This document shows positions 50,914 through 58,943 of a stretch of DNA of 64,000 nt, piece by piece. Under the pieces are notes generated by a model that did not search any database, had not been told where the DNA came from, and saw only the letters and a program-made list of their open reading frames with translations. Within the stretch, counting starts at the first letter, position 1. Every line of letters starts with the position of its first letter. Made by a program: the position numbers and the translations under genes. The DNA is from Paenibacillus phoenicis (GTDB taxonomy: Bacteria; Bacillota; Bacilli; Paenibacillales; Paenibacillaceae): contig NZ_JAYERP010000001.1 of the NCBI RefSeq assembly GCF_034718895.1, positions 124,001 through 188,000 of the forward strand, given 5' to 3'.

Positions 50914-52245
50914 ATGTCCAACCAGAAAACAGCATCTACCCTGTGGATTGCGCTTCTCCTGCTGCTGGGACTTTCCGGCTGCGTCGGCGACAAGGCGGCG
51001 GGGGGCGGCGGGGCGGATGACCAAGAAGCATCGGCGGCCAGCGAGAAGGTAACGATTCAATTTATGCATTTGTGGCCGGCAGGTGCCTCTCCGCAGCAAA
51101 ATAGACTGGTGAACGAGATCATCGACCAATATCAATCCGAGCATCCGAATATCACAATTCAGCAAGAAGTGATGGAAAATGAGCAATACAAAAATAAATT
51201 AAAAATTTTGTCCGCGGCGAACGAGCTTCCTGACGTTGGCGTCACCTGGGCTGCCGGCTTCATGGACCCCTACGTGAAGGGTGACCTGTTCGCCCCGCTT
51301 GACGATTTGCTGGAACGCGGCTTGAAGGACCAGTTCGTCCCGGGGGCGACCGATGCTTATGCGGTGCAGGGCAAAACGTACGGCTTGCCGATCGAACTGA
51401 ACATCTCGCCGATTTATTATAATAAGGCGATTTTTGACAAATACGATTTGGAAGTGCCGCAAACCTATGATCAGTTCCTGGACGTGATCCGCACGCTGAA
51501 CAGCAAGGGGGTAACCCCGATCGCGCTGGGGAACCGGGACCGGTGGACGGGCTCGATCTGGTATATGTACCTGGCCGACCGGATCGGCGGACCGGAAACG
51601 ATGAAGCAGGCGATCGACCGCTCCCGCAGCTTCGAGGACCCGGCGCTGATTCAGGCGGCGGCGGAAATCCAGAAGCTGGTGGATATGAACGCTTTTAATA
51701 AAGGCTTTAACGGCTTGTCCAATGAGGAAGGCAAAATGGTATTCATGAAAGAACAAGCTGCCATGTTCCTGGCTGGGACCTGGGAGGTGCCTAACTTTAC
51801 GAGTAACCCGGACGTGCCTCAGCAATTTAAAGATAATGTCGGGTTCTTCAAATTCCCAACCTTTACCGGCGGTAAAGGGGACATTAACAGCTGGGTAGGC
51901 GGACCGGGGGTCGGCTTGTTCGTTGCGGAGAACTCCAAAGTCAAAGACGAAGCGAAGAAGTTTGTGGAATATTTCATCAGCAAGTGGGGGGCCGAATCGG
52001 TCAGTACGGCCGGGGTGATTCCGGCAACCAAGGTGGATACGGCGGCTTCGGATTTGCCTCAGCTCTACATCGATTTGCTGGATGAGCTGAACAATGCCAG
52101 CAACCTGACCTTATTTGCCGACGTGCAAATGAAATGGAATGCGGCCCAGACGCACTTAAATATGATTCAAGCCTTGTTCGGTAAGGCGGTGACGCCGGAG
52201 CAATTCGTGAAGGAGCATGAAGCCGCGCTGCAGCAAGACGAATAA
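50914..52245 (+). CDS. sugar-binding lipoprotein (family 1) without adjacent permeases
   Basis: This 443-residue binding protein has a lipoprotein signal with lipobox LSGC and the domain VTIQFMHLWPAGASPQQNRL. The motif of family 1 sugar binders is in DVGVTWAAGFMDPYVKGDLF, and MFLAGTWEVPNF is typical of MalE/UgpB-like proteins. GGGGG lies before the ATG. No permease genes follow; an AEC carrier on the other strand comes next. It may feed a remote permease pair or act as a co-sensor for the kinase at 48222. Confidence 0.9.
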   Translation: MSNQKTASTLWIALLLLLGLSGCVGDKAAGGGGADDQEASAASEKVTIQFMHLWPAGASPQQNRLVNEIIDQYQSEHPNITIQQEVMENEQYKNKLKILSAANELPDVGVTWAAGFMDPYVKGDLFAPLDDLLERGLKDQFVPGATDAYAVQGKTYGLPIELNISPIYYNKAIFDKYDLEVPQTYDQFLDVIRTLNSKGVTPIALGNRDRWTGSIWYMYLADRIGGPETMKQAIDRSRSFEDPALIQAAAEIQKLVDMNAFNKGFNGLSNEEGKMVFMKEQAAMFLAGTWEVPNFTSNPDVPQQFKDNVGFFKFPTFTGGKGDINSWVGGPGVGLFVAENSKVKDEAKKFVEYFISKWGAESVSTAGVIPATKVDTAASDLPQLYIDLLDELNNASNLTLFADVQMKWNAAQTHLNMIQALFGKAVTPEQFVKEHEAALQQDE

Positions 52246-52264
52246 AGCATCCGAGCATAAAGCA

Positions 52265-52303
52265 AGAACCTTCCGCCCTAATGGCGCAAGGTTCTTTATT
52301 TTT
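52265..52303. terminator. terminator between convergent genes
   Basis: AAGAACCTTCCGCC pairs with GGCGCAAGGTTCTT, with a mismatch inside, followed by TATTTTT on the plus strand. The minus strand also has a T-rich flank, so it may serve both genes. Confidence 0.8.
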
Positions 52304-52308
52304 GGGGA

Positions 52309-53232
52309 CTATCCGACGTATTTGGATAAGGAAATCAGGGCAGTCATCGTAATGATGTTCAGCAGCGTGGAGATCAGCACGGTTTGCGAGGCAAAATCCG
52401 GTTCGTTGTCGTACTCCTCCGCAAGGATGGTGCTGTTGACTCCGGTGGGCATGCCGGAAGCGATCAGCAGCGCTTGGGCTGGAATTCCTTTGAGGCCCAG
52501 CGCCCATACCAAAATGAACCCGATCACCGGGCCAATCAGCAGACGCAGCGCGACGCTGACGTAGACGTCAATCCGATCGAGCCGCAGCGGATATTTTACA
52601 ATTTGTGCGCCAAGCGTTAGTAAGGCGATCGCCACCATCGAGTCGGCGATGTACCCAAGCGGCTTGGACACAAAGTAAGGGATTGGCCATTGAAGCAAAT
52701 GCAGCGCCATCCCAAGCACCAAGGCGTAAGGGACGGGCATCTTAAGAAACCCGATCAACGCGGCCTTCAGCGTGCCGCCGGACTTGGCCCGTTGCACGGA
52801 CATCACGCCATAGGTGAACGTGACCAGGCTCTGGAACGTCATTACCAGCGCTTGAACGGAAGCAGCCAATGGATCGCCTTTAAAGGCCAGCTGATTAATC
52901 GGCAGCCCGTAATTGCCGGAGTTGTCGAGGATCAGACTGTTAGTGAAGGCGGCCCGCATGCCGGGTCCAAACTTCAGAGGCCAGCTGACAAGCCGGCTGA
53001 CCCCATAGAGCAGCAGGACGTACAAAATATAAAACCCCGTAACGCTTCCCAGAAGATCCGCGGACATCTCCGATTCGTACATGCTGACGAAGACGACGGC
53101 AGGCGTCACGAAGTAGAAGTTGATTTTGGCCAGCGTATACAAATCAAGCTTAAAGGCTCGCTGCATCAAGGCGCCTAATCCGATGAGGATAAAAATGGGC
53201 AAAACGACATCCAATACAATATCGCCGATCAT
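52309..53232 (-). CDS. AEC-family (auxin efflux carrier) transporter
   Basis: This 307-residue membrane protein has about ten segments in two halves. The signature of the family is visible in NSLILDNSGNYGLPI in the first half and ASGMPTGVNSTILAEEYD in the second half. Bacterial members carry malate, malonate or similar acids. It lies alone, tail to tail with the lipoprotein gene. The substrate is unknown. Confidence 0.9.
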   Translation of the reverse strand: MIGDIVLDVVLPIFILIGLGALMQRAFKLDLYTLAKINFYFVTPAVVFVSMYESEMSADLLGSVTGFYILYVLLLYGVSRLVSWPLKFGPGMRAAFTNSLILDNSGNYGLPINQLAFKGDPLAASVQALVMTFQSLVTFTYGVMSVQRAKSGGTLKAALIGFLKMPVPYALVLGMALHLLQWPIPYFVSKPLGYIADSMVAIALLTLGAQIVKYPLRLDRIDVYVSVALRLLIGPVIGFILVWALGLKGIPAQALLIASGMPTGVNSTILAEEYDNEPDFASQTVLISTLLNIITMTALISLSKYVG

Positions 53233-53406
53233 CTCTTGCTGTTCACTTCTTTCTTATGCGCTAATATGGAATTAGACGCTTATATGGAATCGAATACCGT
53301 TTAATGGCAGTCGCTAGTTATTATATCACGCCTGCCGCTGCGTAGAAGATGCAAATTGATCTACTGCTGCTGAATTGCGTGAGAACGTGAAAAGGAGTAA
53401 ACGCCT

Positions 53407-53883
53407 ATGATGACCCTCTCCAGACAGTCCCATCCCGTCCTTCGCGACGTGGAACGATTGGTTCAGTTGGAGACGGAGCTGACGAAGTTTAATAACGAAC
53501 GCTCGCTGATCGAGCAGTCGCGCGGCGGGGACGGTTCTGCGTTGGACGAGGGAATGGTGAAGCGGAAGATCCGGTACTACTACCAGGACGATTTTCAAAA
53601 TTTCGTCGCTTATCTTGGCGGGGAGCCTGCAGGAATGGGTTCTTTATTTATGCGCGGCGATACCGGGTATTTGGCCAACGATTTTACGTTCCCAGCGTAC
53701 CGGAAGCGCGGCATCCAAACGGCGCTGATCCGGCACCGGCTGCAAACGGCAAGGGAGCTCGGACTGAAGCGGGTTTACACCGATGTGGAGTTTGCATCGG
53801 CCAGCCATGCGAACATGCTGAAATGCGGTTTTGAGCTGGTGTATGTCAATACGTTTTGGATGAAAACGGCGCTGCCGCGATAA
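53407..53883 (+). CDS. GNAT-family N-acetyltransferase
   Basis: This 158-residue protein has the GNAT fold, with the acetyl-CoA loop RKRGIQTALIRHRL and beta strand VAYLGGEPAGMGSLFM before it. The C-terminal MLKCGFELVYVNTFW is typical of the fold. AAGGAG lies before the ATG. Duplicated ATATGGAATTAGA/ATATGGAATCGA stretches lie upstream near 53265. The substrate is not predictable. Confidence 0.85.
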   Translation: MMTLSRQSHPVLRDVERLVQLETELTKFNNERSLIEQSRGGDGSALDEGMVKRKIRYYYQDDFQNFVAYLGGEPAGMGSLFMRGDTGYLANDFTFPAYRKRGIQTALIRHRLQTARELGLKRVYTDVEFASASHANMLKCGFELVYVNTFWMKTALPR

Positions 53884-53898
53884 GCGGTTAGCGCTTGT

Positions 53899-54357
53899 TT
53901 ATGGTTTGGCTGTTCGCTTGCGAAGCCGCTGCGGGATCCGCCGGATCAAGAGCTGGCCGAGCACCTCGGACAAGACGAGCCCCATCGCGATCGAACCGGA
54001 TAGGAGGAAGGCTTTAGCGGCAAGCTCCACAGCCAAATTGTATTCGTTCTCCACGAACCGCCGCATCGCGTCATACGCCAGCCCGCCCGGAACCAACGGG
54101 ATAATCCCGGCCACGCTGAATATAATGACAGGCTTCTTGTAAACGCGGGCAAACAGCTGGCTAAGGACGCCAACCAAGAACGTAGCCGCAACGGTCGAAA
54201 ATACACTCTCCATCCTTGGCTCCAGCAGGATGTAGACGAGCCAGCCAAGCATGCCGGACAGGCCGCATTGGAGCAGGGTTCGTTTAGGAGCGTTAAAGAG
54301 GATGCCAAAAGCCCCTGAAGCAATAAAACTAATAAGCAGATGAACGAGTATATACAT
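53899..54357 (-). CDS. threonine/serine exporter family, small subunit (YjjB type)
   Basis: This 152-residue membrane protein corresponds to the C-terminal half of ThrE (ThrE_2 domain), with four membrane segments and the motif AGIIPLVPGGLAYDAMRRFV. It lies 28 bp after the larger subunit gene in the same direction, so both form one exporter of serine/threonine or small acids. Confidence 0.88.
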   Translation of the reverse strand: MYILVHLLISFIASGAFGILFNAPKRTLLQCGLSGMLGWLVYILLEPRMESVFSTVAATFLVGVLSQLFARVYKKPVIIFSVAGIIPLVPGGLAYDAMRRFVENEYNLAVELAAKAFLLSGSIAMGLVLSEVLGQLLIRRIPQRLRKRTAKP

Positions 54358-54385
54358 CGGACGGTAGGTCCCCTTTACATACGAA

Positions 54386-55144
54386 TTAAATCAAAGTAAA
54401 TACGACGGCGATTCCGGCTCCGATGGCAAAGGCGGTGAGAAAGGCCTCCGCTCCGCGGGACAACCCGGATACGAGATGTCCGGCCATCAGGTCCCGGACC
54501 GCATTGGTAATGAGCAGTCCCGGCACGAGCGGCATCACCGAACCGATAATGATCTTATCCAAGTCCCGGCCTAGCGATAATTGCACAAAACCCGTGGCCA
54601 ACAGGCCGATGATCAGTGCAGCGGTAAACTCGGCGAAAAATTTTACCTTCACCAGCCGATGGAACAGCAGATACGCGGCAAACCCCACACCGCCGCACAA
54701 TATGCCCGGCAGGAAATCTTCCGCCTGGCCGCGGAACATTAAGGTGAAGCAGCCGCTGGACAAGGCTGCAGCCGCCATTTGCAGCGGCATCGGATAGGCG
54801 TGCTTCTCCGACTCGATCTCGCGCAGCAAGGCATGCGCTTCTGCTACCGTGACATCCCCGCTGTGCAGCTTCCGGGAGATGTCGTTCACCGCGGACACCT
54901 TCTGCAGATCGGTTGTCCGCTCCACGATGCGGATCAGCTTGGCGGATTCCGCTTCTCCGGATTGAAAGACGATCCCCGTCGGCGTCACATAACTATGCGA
55001 GCCCGAGAGTCCCAGCGCATTGGCCATCCGGGTCATCGTATCCTCCACGCGGTATGTTTCTGCTCCGCTTTGAAGCATGATTTTTCCCGCCAATAGACAC
55101 ACCTGTACAGGCTCCTGTCCTTGGACTGCAGCCATGTCGTTCAT
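54386..55144 (-). CDS. threonine/serine exporter family, large subunit (YjjP type)
   Basis: This 252-residue protein corresponds to the N-terminal half of ThrE. The cytoplasmic beginning has LLAGKIMLQSGAETYRVEDT, the family signature, and five membrane segments follow, with IGSVMPLVPGLLITNAVRDL. ATG at 55144 has GAAAGGG 8 bases before it; the GTG at 55153 touches that site. Given the serine dehydratase at 25075, serine handling may be its role, but this is only suggestive. Confidence 0.9.
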   Translation of the reverse strand: MNDMAAVQGQEPVQVCLLAGKIMLQSGAETYRVEDTMTRMANALGLSGSHSYVTPTGIVFQSGEAESAKLIRIVERTTDLQKVSAVNDISRKLHSGDVTVAEAHALLREIESEKHAYPMPLQMAAAALSSGCFTLMFRGQAEDFLPGILCGGVGFAAYLLFHRLVKVKFFAEFTAALIIGLLATGFVQLSLGRDLDKIIIGSVMPLVPGLLITNAVRDLMAGHLVSGLSRGAEAFLTAFAIGAGIAVVFTLI

Positions 55145-55305
55145 CACCGTCACCCTTTCAACAATCTGACGCCATTATATCATGACCAGGAGAGCAGAAA
55201 AACGGATTCGACAAAACCTGTCTAAATGTGTCGAATATAATCGAAAATTAGTAAAAATATCTTATTTTTGTCGCATTTATATGTTATGCTAGCACTACTT
55301 ACATA

Positions 55306-55662
55306 ATGCTTTATACATCTGAGAGGAACATTTGGGCAGGTGATGCTGTGCTGCTGCAAATCGCTGATGTGATGCGGGAGACGTTCTCGCCGCGGGATCA
55401 TATTGCCCGCAAGGGCGGCGAGGAATTTGTGATTTTGGTCGATCGTTGCGATGCCGAGCAAATTAAAGTGATCGCCGAACGGTTGCGCCGCAATGTGGAG
55501 AACCATCGTTTTATTTTACCGGATGGAGGGGAATTAAAGCTAACGATCTCGGGAGGGAGTGCGACCTACCCGAATGTTGATGAGGTGGAGTTGTTCGTCA
55601 AGGCGGATCAGGCACTTTATCAAGCGAAGGAGGATGGACGAAACCGGGTGTACGTGACCTAG
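55306..55662 (+). pseudogene. truncated GGDEF (diguanylate cyclase) domain, C-terminal part
   Basis: The 118 residues begin in the middle of a GGDEF domain (WAGDAVLLQIADVMRE). They keep the active-site signature RKGGEEF and the C-terminal part ADQALYQAKEDGRNRV. The first 60-80 residues of the domain with IDxDxFKxxND are missing, so cyclase activity is doubtful. No ribosome binding site lies before the ATG. It is not the missing half of the fragment at 35977, because the two overlap in the middle of the domain with different sequence. Confidence 0.7.
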
Positions 55663-55730
55663 ATCTCGCGCTAAGAATTACCTGTTCAAGACGGATTCCA
55701 ATGACTATTGAAGCGATTTTAGGAGGCATA

Positions 55731-56009
55731 TCATCGTGAGTCGACAGATTTCATTATCCATTCGTCAAAATCGGGAGCGGCAGGGTCGATGGGACTGTCC
55801 TTCTGGATCGCGTCCGCATCGGGCACATCGGGAAGCGGATCATCCTCGCTGACGAACGCATCGTTAGGTTCACTGATGCCTTGGACAATTCGCGTATCAT
55901 GCGGGAGCAGGTCATCGCCGGGAATATCATTCTCCGGGCGATACTCCTTGAGCAGCTTGTACCGCTCATATTCGAAGTCCGCGGAGTTTTTGTTGATATT
56001 GGGGTCCAC
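55731..56009 (-). CDS. small acidic protein of unknown function
   Basis: This 92-residue protein is rich in Asp, Glu and Pro (KEYRPENDIPGDDLLPHDTR). There is no membrane segment or known motif. It starts with GTG, with AAAGG 12 bases upstream. The high Asp content in the second half and the coding look suggest a true gene. It lies alone on the minus strand between the GGDEF fragment and the LacI regulator. Confidence 0.55.
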   Translation of the reverse strand: MDPNINKNSADFEYERYKLLKEYRPENDIPGDDLLPHDTRIVQGISEPNDAFVSEDDPLPDVPDADAIQKDSPIDPAAPDFDEWIMKSVDSR

Positions 56010-56237
56010 GTCAGATCAGCGCCTTTCTTTTTTAAATTGCGATTCCCCCAAAAGTTTACCCCAAAATAAAGAGTATTACTTTGAGGAAGATTTTACCGAA
56101 AGAACCGATCGGCGGCTTCCTTGACGGTCCTCAGGAGGAATCTGCGTTCCAGATGCCTACCGGACTGGAGGCGGACGCTTCCGGAAATATTCTATGTCGG
56201 GCCATCATGCCATAGGCATCACCGTAAAACGAAACCC
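56010..56237. other. spacer without recognisable gene
   Basis: Only short frames such as EESAFQMPTGLEADASGN occur on the plus strand, without start signals. Since a strong plus-strand terminator follows at 56238, this may be the end of a lost gene. Confidence 0.3.
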
Positions 56238-56278
56238 AATCGCAAGGTTCAGGAAATTCCCGGGCCTTGCGATTTTTT
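56238..56278 (+). terminator. intrinsic terminator
   Basis: A 10-bp perfect stem AATCGCAAGG (56238-56247) with CCTTGCGATT (56265-56274) is followed by TTTT. No intact plus-strand gene precedes it. Confidence 0.85.
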
Positions 56279-56314
56279 CCTGACCGAAGGATTCATGCGC
56301 TTGACATAGACTGG

Positions 56315-56343
56315 TTGACTTCCGACCAAGCTGCGGCTACAAT
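56315..56343 (+). promoter_or_regulatory. promoter of the LacI-type regulator gene
   Basis: TTGACT at 56315-56320 and TACAAT at 56338-56343 have a 17-base spacer. A second TTGACA lies at 56301. Confidence 0.7.
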
Positions 56344-56399
56344 GGCCTGTGAATCCCGGTTTCGAGCTGGCTTGGATCCGGGCAGAGGAGATGAGAAAT

Positions 56400-57404
56400 G
56401 TGATAACCATTTATGATATCGCACAAAGGACCGGTTTTTCGCCTACGACCGTATCCAAGGTGTTTAACGGATATTCCGACGTCAGTGAGAAGACGCGCCG
56501 CAAAATTCTGGACGCTGCGGATGAGCTCGGCTATGTGCCCAATGCTCACGCCCGTTCGCTGACCACCAAACGCTCTTGGACGATTGGCGTGCTGTTTATT
56601 GAGCCTTCCGGCGCGGGCATCCTGCATCCGTTTTTTGGCGGTGTGATCGAAGGCTTCAAGCGGGTGGCTACCTCCAAGGGTTATGATCTGATGTTTCTTT
56701 CCAAGGATATCGGCGGCAAGAAAAGCAGCTATCTGGAGCACTGTAAAATCCGCGGTATCGACGGCGTGGTCGTGGTGTTGCCGGATGCAACCGATCCGTA
56801 TTTTCAGGAGCTGTTGGAGTCCGACATTCCTTGCGTGCTGTTGGATCAGGAATCTTCCGACAAGAGTACGGTGTATTCGGACAATATGGAAGGCGCCCGG
56901 CAGGCCGTGGCTTATTTGCATTCCTTGGGCCACCGGAAAATCGCGCATATCGGCGGTGGTCCAACCTTCGCTGGCGAGCAGCGGTTAAACGGGTTTCGGC
57001 AAGCGATGCAAGAGCTTGGGCTGACGATCCATCCCCAGCATATCGTACAAGGAAGCTACGATTATACCGTAGAGAGCGGCAGCAAAGCGATGGAGGAGCT
57101 GTTGCAGGCGGACGAACGGCCTACCGCCGTGTTTGCAGCCGGCGACAATTTGGCGGTTGGGGCCATGATGGCGATGAAGCGGCATGGCTTGCGCGTGCCT
57201 GAAGACATTTCGCTGGTAGGCTTCGACGACATCGAAATGGCGAAATATTTAACACCTGCGTTAACGACGGTACGACAAAACACAGATGTACTTGGCAGCA
57301 GGGCAGCCGACATGTTAATCTATTCGATAGAAGGCGGGGAAGACGTGCAACAAGGCGTAATCCCGGTGGAGCTGATTATTCGCGATTCTTGCCGATCGCT
57401 GTAG
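56400..57404 (+). CDS. LacI-family transcription repressor
   Basis: This 334-residue repressor has the N-terminal helix-turn-helix TIYDIAQRTGFSPTTVSKVF with hinge helix NAHARSLTTKR, and a periplasmic-binding-type sugar domain. GTG at 56400 is 9 bases after GAGGAG and gives a normal N-terminus; the ATG at 56391 touches that site. Palindromes suited to it lie at 57436 and 57515, before the GH30 gene. It probably represses the GH30 gene and the large gene after it until a glucan-derived sugar binds. Confidence 0.93.
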   Translation: MITIYDIAQRTGFSPTTVSKVFNGYSDVSEKTRRKILDAADELGYVPNAHARSLTTKRSWTIGVLFIEPSGAGILHPFFGGVIEGFKRVATSKGYDLMFLSKDIGGKKSSYLEHCKIRGIDGVVVVLPDATDPYFQELLESDIPCVLLDQESSDKSTVYSDNMEGARQAVAYLHSLGHRKIAHIGGGPTFAGEQRLNGFRQAMQELGLTIHPQHIVQGSYDYTVESGSKAMEELLQADERPTAVFAAGDNLAVGAMMAMKRHGLRVPEDISLVGFDDIEMAKYLTPALTTVRQNTDVLGSRAADMLIYSIEGGEDVQQGVIPVELIIRDSCRSL

Positions 57405-57435
57405 ACAGCTTGGCCTCTATTTTTTTACAAGAGAT

Positions 57436-57449
57436 CGAAACCGGTTTCG
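57436..57449 (+). promoter_or_regulatory. LacI-type operator palindrome 1
   Basis: CGAAACCGGTTTCG is a perfect 14-bp palindrome with central CG, the usual layout of LacI-family operators. It is 79 bp (centre to centre) from operator 2. Confidence 0.65.
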
Positions 57450-57514
57450 TTCCGCGTATTTCTTCAATTTGTTGAAGATTGGGTGCGTTTTGCCGGCGCT
57501 GCTCTTGTATGTTT

Positions 57515-57528
57515 TGTAATCGATTACA
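57515..57528 (+). promoter_or_regulatory. LacI-type or cre operator palindrome 2
   Basis: TGTAATCGATTACA is a perfect 14-bp palindrome with central CG. It also fits the loose cre pattern TGNAANCGNTNNCA, so CcpA is an alternative binder. It lies 38 bases before the GH30 start. Confidence 0.65.
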
Positions 57529-57565
57529 GAAACACCAATTTCGGAAACCAAGGAGAGGATTAACG

Positions 57566-58909
57566 ATGGCAAAATGGGTGAAGGTGCTCACTTCGCGTGA
57601 TTCGGCGGACCGTCTGCAGCCGCAAGGGGAAGTGGCGGTTCAATCTGGCGCAGCAGCTGGCGCGGGACAGAAGCTGAAGGTCCTGCCGGAGCAGACTTAC
57701 CAAACGGTGATGGGGTTTGGCGGTGCGTTCACCGAAGCGGCCGCTTATACGTTGTCCCGGATCAGCCCGCAGAAGCGGGAAGAAGTGATTCGCCGGTATT
57801 TCGATCCGGAGGAGGGGCTGGGGTATACGCTGGGTCGCGTGCACATCCACAGCTGCGACTTCGCGCTGGAGAACTACACGTATATCGAGGACGGCGACGT
57901 GGAGCTGAAAACGTTCGATATTTCCCGCGATCACAAATGGGTGATCCCGCTCGTTCACGATGCGGCAAAAACAGCCGGGAAGAACATTACCATGCTGGCC
58001 TCTCCTTGGAGCCCTCCGGCTTGGATGAAAACGAATGGCGATATGAACCACGGCGGCCAGCTGAAGCCGGAATATCGCGAGGTGTGGGCGCTGTATTATA
58101 CGAAGTTCATCAAAGCTTACCGTGAAGCAGGCATCCCGATCTGGGGGATCACGGTACAGAATGAACCGGCGGCGGTGCAAACCTGGGATTCCTGTATTTA
58201 CAGCGGCGAGGAAGAACGCGATTTCGTACGCGATTACCTGGGGCCGGTGATGCATCGGGAAGGCCTGGCGGACGTCCAAATTCTCATTTGGGACCACAAC
58301 CGGGATATTATCGTCGAGCGGGCCTCCGCCGTGCTGAGCGATCCCGAAGCGGCTAAATACGTGTGGGGTACTGGCTTCCACTGGTACGTCAGCGAAGCGT
58401 TCGAGAACGTCGGCAAAGTGCATGAGCTGTTCCCTGACAAGCATCTCTTGTTCACGGAAGGCTGCCAGGAAGGCGGCGTGAAGCTTGGCAAATGGTTCAC
58501 CGGCGAGCGTTATGGCCGGAACATCATCGGCGACTTGAACAATTGGAACGAAGGGTTCCTGGATTGGAACCTGGTGCTGGACGAAACGGGCGGTCCGAAC
58601 CATGTGGGCAACCTGTGTGATGCGCCGATCATCGCGGATACCACAACCGATACGCTCCACTACAACAGCTCGTACTTCTACATCGGACATTTCAGCAAAT
58701 ACATCAAACCGGGGGCGGTACGCATCGGTTTAGAAGCCCACGCTCCGGCGCTGCTGGCTACCTCATTCCGCAATCCGGACGGCAGCATTGCGGTTGTCGT
58801 GCAGAACGAAAGCGATGAGGCACAGCCGTTTGCCCTGGAACTGGGCGGCGAGGCTGCAGGTGAGACGCTGCCGGCCCATTCGATTGCAACGTATATCATC
58901 CAAGGCTAG
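57566..58909 (+). CDS. GH30 beta-glycosidase (glucosylceramidase type)
   Basis: This 447-residue enzyme has the GH30 beginning YQTVMGFGGAFTEAAAYTLS, the acid/base Glu200 in TVQNEP and the nucleophile Glu298 in LFTEGC, plus the C-terminal beta-sandwich side domain (IAVVVQNESDEAQPFALEL). No signal peptide is present. ATG at 57566 follows AAGGAGAGG; the longer frame from 57479 crosses operator 2. The family includes beta-glucosidases, beta-1,6-glucanases and glucosylceramidases. It shares the operon with the phosphorylase-like protein, so it may supply or use beta-glucosides. Confidence 0.93.
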   Translation: MAKWVKVLTSRDSADRLQPQGEVAVQSGAAAGAGQKLKVLPEQTYQTVMGFGGAFTEAAAYTLSRISPQKREEVIRRYFDPEEGLGYTLGRVHIHSCDFALENYTYIEDGDVELKTFDISRDHKWVIPLVHDAAKTAGKNITMLASPWSPPAWMKTNGDMNHGGQLKPEYREVWALYYTKFIKAYREAGIPIWGITVQNEPAAVQTWDSCIYSGEEERDFVRDYLGPVMHREGLADVQILIWDHNRDIIVERASAVLSDPEAAKYVWGTGFHWYVSEAFENVGKVHELFPDKHLLFTEGCQEGGVKLGKWFTGERYGRNIIGDLNNWNEGFLDWNLVLDETGGPNHVGNLCDAPIIADTTTDTLHYNSSYFYIGHFSKYIKPGAVRIGLEAHAPALLATSFRNPDGSIAVVVQNESDEAQPFALELGGEAAGETLPAHSIATYIIQG

Positions 58910-58943
58910 TTACATCTTTTTATTTAACGGAGGGATAGACCTT

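Noticed and set aside
35977..55662. The two GGDEF fragments as halves of one gene split by rearrangement
   Set aside because: They share the central part of the domain with different sequence (GHHIGNELLREF versus WAGDAVLLQIAD), so they come from two genes.
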